64,000 nt of DNA, from NCBI RefSeq assembly GCF_947855115.1, contig NZ_CANTZW010000019.1:22034-86033 (forward strand). The letters run 5' to 3'. Source of the DNA: an uncultured Parabacteroides sp. (lineage in GTDB: Bacteria > Bacteroidota > Bacteroidia > Bacteroidales > Tannerellaceae). The stretch's first letter is position 1; every line of letters starts with the position of its first letter. The position numbers and the translations under genes were made by a program. Positions 60,447 through 64,000 of this stretch are shown here, piece after piece. The notes under the pieces were generated by a model. That model was not told where the DNA came from. It ran no database searches and saw nothing but the letters and a program-made list of their open reading frames with translations.

Positions 60447-63400
60447 TTATTTAACGATAGCCTTAACAGCTTCCTCTCCATCAACAGCCACTGCTACGAT
60501 ACCAGCAGGTACGGAGATTGTAGCATTATCGGAAGTAAGAACTGTCTCAGCTATTATTTTACCCAAAATATTCGTGATAACTACAGACTTACCAGCTGCG
60601 CCTTGAACAGTTACGGTACCGTTACCGGCTACGATGGTGATACCCTCAGCAGCGATCTCGTCGTTAGAAGTAGCGAATTGATCATCTTCTACCATACGAA
60701 CAACATTAAAGATCAACGCACCATCACCGCTAGTCTTAGCATTATCAAACCTAGCGTTATTATCTGTGATTACCAAACAACCATTATGCATCTTCAACCA
60801 AGCAGTCTTCTCTGTCGGAGCAATAGCTTCATCTTTGTTTCCATAAACAGTTGTATACTGACCATCATTAACGGTTTGTCCATTAACTTTTGCTGAACCA
60901 TAAACATTAGACTCAAACAAGAATGAATTATCTGCACCTTCCTCTGCTACATTTCCAGCTTTGTCTGGATTTACATAACGGAAAGACCAAGTTACGTTCT
61001 TATGTTGATCACCTGTCAAGTTCACAATGAAATGTTCGATTTTTGCTTTCTTATAGTTGGCAATAATTGTAGCTGTATCCAAATCAGCTGGAGCCATTTT
61101 CTCGAAACCATTTGTCAATACATATAAGCTGTCACCCATATGAATAGCCTTAACAAAACCTACACGTGTATAGCTACTGTTAGCGCTTGAGTTTGTACTT
61201 AATTTATACGGATTAGCAACTTTTCTATCATCATATACCTTTGCTGAATCAGAGAAGTTTACTAAATACTTACCATAAGCGAAACCTGCATGAGCCGGAG
61301 TAGCATGTGAACAGTGAGCAGCATCAACTTTGTTGCCTGCGTTATCGAAGTGATTATGCTCATAAGTACAAGGTACACCCGGAGTACCAGGTTGATCTTG
61401 ACGAGCAACAGAGATCAAGTATTGAGGCTTGATATTACCAGCGCCACGATTTACCCAAGCAGTGTCTACATGGAAGAATAATTTACCATCAGCTTTATCC
61501 TGGTTCCAGATACCAGCATAATCTACGGTCTTATCTTGCAAATTTTTATTCCACTCATCCATCAAGTACTCACCACGTACACTCTCAACGAACGCCAAGC
61601 TATCAGCAGCATCTGTAGCGCTCTCACCCAATGCTACGTTGTTGAAACGACGATACAAAGGAGAATCATCCGTCATAACAGCGAATGCTGAAGTACGAAG
61701 TTCACGATTATTTCCTTGATTAAATTTATCATTTGTAGAACCTTGTAATAAATCCAAAGTATTATCATCAACAGAAACTTTTACACCATTCGTATACTCA
61801 TTTGAATAAGTTACATTAGCAGAAGAATGATCATTGTAAGTCTTCTTGTTACCATTGCTATCGTAAGCCTCAAACTCAGAATAATCCTTCACATATTTAA
61901 ACTCATCTCCATCTTTATCGTATGCTGTACCCAAATTAGCCTCAACTAACGCATAATAGTGTTTACCGTCTACACAGTTGTTTTCTTTCAAGAAGAATGG
62001 AGTTTTTTCATCCTTCTTCATCATATACTTTTTAGCAACATTGTCGTAAGACAAATAGCTTTCGCCATTCTTAACATAGTAAACATTTCTTACCAAGCTA
62101 TCGCCAACACCATAGTTATCATCCTTAACTACGATTTCCAAACGGAAGTTAGTTTTATCACCGTTCTCGTTTACACGAACGATAGAGTCCTTACCTGCCG
62201 GAGTATACAAATATTTATCTAATGCTAAACCATGCAAATAGTTGAATACATACGTCTGAACCTTAGCAGAATCTTCTGTCAAGTATCTGTAACCAACCTT
62301 TAAGTTTTTAGCGTCTTCAACAGGGATAAAACTTAATGTATCAGCGCTACTACCATTATAGAAGAATACATCTTTACTATCTTTTACAGCATATAGTTGA
62401 ACCGTCTTTTTATTCAAACCGACAGAAGTTTCACTCACATCATAGAACTCACGGTTCTGGATTGTAATAGAAGCAGTAGAAGCCGTACCATTCTTTGTAA
62501 TAACCCACTGAGCCGCAGGAATATGATTAAAATCTTGACGATCAGCTTGTTTTGCCCAACCAAAGTTACCTGCTAAGTTAGCCAATGCATAAGCGTCGTT
62601 TTGTTCTGGCTTATTGCCTCCGGTAGATTTATATTGAATCATATAAACACCGTCAGCTAAAGTTGTTTGAGTCAAACCAGAGAAGTTTGTTCCAAGTTTG
62701 ATAACAGTCTTTTGTACATTGTCCTCACCTTGAAGAGCTCCGCTGTTATCAGTTTCGTTAGTATTAACAGTCAATACATTTGTACCGGCCAAACGAGCCA
62801 TGTAAACGTACTTACTAGTAGCAGATGCTTGAGATCCTTTAGCAGAAGATGTGTTATCAGAAAGTACCCAATTAGAATTATTGTTCTTTTCTTTTACCCA
62901 TTTAGCGAAATCGGCATCAGACACACCATTTTTTTTAGTGATCTTATAAGCAACTTCTTTAACCTGAGCATACAATTCATCTTTCTGAGCGTTATAAGTG
63001 AACTTAAATTTATAAGAACCATCTTTACGACCATCAGCGTTTAGTTCATCATAAGCAAACTTTAAGAACTTGCTAGTCTCCGTTCCGTCATAGTAAGCGG
63101 TATCAACTACAACATATGCTTTCTCATCACCAATCTTTTGGTCTTTAGCTTGCAATGTTACCCAATAACCACTAACAGGATCAGTCTCCACAGTCTCCGC
63201 ATGTAAAGCTGTAGCAGTTAGAACATTTTTATTATTTCCAGAAGTCTCCGGATTCATAGTTAAGCCAAAGAACATTTTAGCGATAACCGCACTATTACCC
63301 TTTACTGAATGTAATAAAGTATTCAATGCGTTACTATCCAAATCAATATCTTTAGGAATGCTTGTTTGGTCTGAAGACAAAGCTATCGCTGCAGAAGAAA

Positions 63401-63905
63401 TTGCATTTTTCTTTGCCTTCTCCAAATAAAGTTTGTTACCTGACTGAGCGATATAAACAACTGTCTCACCATCAATATAAGAAACCAAGATATCCTTTCC
63501 ATTCACTGTCTCAACAACCCATTCAGAAGCGCTTCCACCTAAGGCTAACGGAGCAGCATTAGCGATCTTTTGAGACTTATTATTGTCATCTACAGCGATA
63601 GCTGTAGCAGGATCTACAGACAATGTTAAACCAGTAGCCTTATTCACGAAAGAATAAAGTGTTTGTCCTAAAGAAGTCTTCACATCAGAGACCGTCCATG
63701 TTGCCGGATTCAATACCTTTAAATCATAAAGATTCGCAGCATTAAAACTCAATGCACCATAATTACTTCCTGTAGATACAGATAAGTAATCTGATGATGC
63801 ACCCAACAGAGTAGCCTCACCCTTTTTAGCGTTTATGGAAGCTCCCGCAGAAAAAGCAGTCGCTAACATAGCACTAGCCAAAAGCGTAGTAATCTTTTTG
63901 TTCAT
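60447..63905 (-). CDS. DUF6383 large surface protein, copy 2 (S-layer-like)
   Basis: A 1,152-residue paralogue of the protein at 45422-49126, with signal peptide MNKKITTLLASAMLATAFSA and the same DUF6383 C terminus (GNGTVTVQGAAGKSVVITNI..AVKAIVK). Shared blocks include NFGWAKQADRQDFNHIPAAQ, DSPLYRRFNN, and the Cys/His cluster CTYEHNHF..CSHATPAH; between these the two proteins differ by many insertions. Codons are visibly more AT-rich than in copy 1. Role inferred as a surface or S-layer glycoprotein under phase-variable control. The promoter region lies beyond the window edge, so its ON/OFF state cannot be read. Confidence 0.85.
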   Translation of the reverse strand: MNKKITTLLASAMLATAFSAGASINAKKGEATLLGASSDYLSVSTGSNYGALSFNAANLYDLKVLNPATWTVSDVKTSLGQTLYSFVNKATGLTLSVDPATAIAVDDNNKSQKIANAAPLALGGSASEWVVETVNGKDILVSYIDGETVVYIAQSGNKLYLEKAKKNAISSAAIALSSDQTSIPKDIDLDSNALNTLLHSVKGNSAVIAKMFFGLTMNPETSGNNKNVLTATALHAETVETDPVSGYWVTLQAKDQKIGDEKAYVVVDTAYYDGTETSKFLKFAYDELNADGRKDGSYKFKFTYNAQKDELYAQVKEVAYKITKKNGVSDADFAKWVKEKNNNSNWVLSDNTSSAKGSQASATSKYVYMARLAGTNVLTVNTNETDNSGALQGEDNVQKTVIKLGTNFSGLTQTTLADGVYMIQYKSTGGNKPEQNDAYALANLAGNFGWAKQADRQDFNHIPAAQWVITKNGTASTASITIQNREFYDVSETSVGLNKKTVQLYAVKDSKDVFFYNGSSADTLSFIPVEDAKNLKVGYRYLTEDSAKVQTYVFNYLHGLALDKYLYTPAGKDSIVRVNENGDKTNFRLEIVVKDDNYGVGDSLVRNVYYVKNGESYLSYDNVAKKYMMKKDEKTPFFLKENNCVDGKHYYALVEANLGTAYDKDGDEFKYVKDYSEFEAYDSNGNKKTYNDHSSANVTYSNEYTNGVKVSVDDNTLDLLQGSTNDKFNQGNNRELRTSAFAVMTDDSPLYRRFNNVALGESATDAADSLAFVESVRGEYLMDEWNKNLQDKTVDYAGIWNQDKADGKLFFHVDTAWVNRGAGNIKPQYLISVARQDQPGTPGVPCTYEHNHFDNAGNKVDAAHCSHATPAHAGFAYGKYLVNFSDSAKVYDDRKVANPYKLSTNSSANSSYTRVGFVKAIHMGDSLYVLTNGFEKMAPADLDTATIIANYKKAKIEHFIVNLTGDQHKNVTWSFRYVNPDKAGNVAEEGADNSFLFESNVYGSAKVNGQTVNDGQYTTVYGNKDEAIAPTEKTAWLKMHNGCLVITDNNARFDNAKTSGDGALIFNVVRMVEDDQFATSNDEIAAEGITIVAGNGTVTVQGAAGKSVVITNILGKIIAETVLTSDNATISVPAGIVAVAVDGEEAVKAIVK

Positions 63906-63975
63906 AAATCAAAAATTTAATATTAATAATAGTGTTAATTAAAGTCCATCCCGCCGTTTAGCCTCTTGTTTTGCT

Positions 63976-64000
63976 CGAAAACGACTAGTCTAAACGATCG
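63976..64000. repeat. recombination-site-like repeat of the second DUF6383 gene
   Basis: Exactly the same 25 nt as 49199-49223, 71 nt upstream of the copy 2 start. The window ends here, so the partner repeat and the promoter are not visible. Confidence 0.75.

Overview
The window reads as chromosome of a Bacteroidales gut bacterium, most likely Parabacteroides and close to P. distasonis. The main reasons are two very large DUF6383-type surface proteins with a shared, apparently invertible promoter arrangement, sigma-ABfr-style promoters (TTTG/TTG, about 19 nt, TAnnTTTG), Bacteroidetes-only families (BT_3928-type DoxX protein, DUF1599, PCMD domain, lipidated TamA homologue) and gene orders typical of the group (folE-SPOR-tpiA-BT_3928-DUF1599). 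I see no phage, IS element, tRNA, rRNA or CRISPR array. All identifications are by eye from the sequence; no search was run.

Layout. 1-7.8 kb: a barrel-less TonB plug protein, then TamB and a lipoprotein TamA homologue (outer-membrane biogenesis). 7.8-10.2 kb: arginase and ornithine aminotransferase (arginine to glutamate semialdehyde). 10.3-14.3 kb: a tight operon PASTA protein - RluD-like pseudouridine synthase - Ddl - PlsC-like acyltransferase. 14.3-15.6 kb: rpmH (L34, with its own clear promoter) and a TPR protein. 16.0-19.5 kb: the Na+-pumping oxaloacetate decarboxylase operon oadG-oadA-oadB. 19.7-24.2 kb: a five-repeat DUF349 protein, an unassigned ATP-grasp-like enzyme and a secreted esterase. 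24.2-28.9 kb: a TonB receptor, LytS/LytTR two-component pair and small barrel protein in one line. 29.5-33.3 kb: folE to DUF1599. 33.5-42.8 kb: LysM/M23 peptidase; the S8 protease-xseA-xseB-ispD-recG operon; an Lrp regulator; two FKBP isomerases. 42.9-45.1 kb: a zinc-less sirtuin and an AAA ATPase with a nuclease-like tail.

45.2-64 kb is the accessory part. Two paralogous DUF6383 genes (1,234 and 1,152 aa) on the minus strand share an AT-rich leader, an upstream repeat element and a roughly 150-nt 3' UTR. Upstream of the first gene a textbook promoter lies between two imperfect repeats and points away from the gene, which fits a phase-variable promoter in the OFF orientation. The second gene has the same repeat at the last bases of the window. 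The shared 3' UTR folds into two hairpins whose stems change in a compensatory way between the copies, so it may be an undescribed structured RNA element. Between the two genes are a PCMD protein, an NhaC/SDF transporter pair, an exonuclease, a tricorn-like S41 protease, an Rpn-type nuclease and a split LysO exporter.

Two families of short dispersed repeats cut across the window: five copies of a REP-like palindrome (arms GTAGAGACGGGGC / GCCCCGTCTCTAC) in intergenic spaces, and two clusters of a 22-nt tandem repeat built on a palindromic ACGTACGT-like core.
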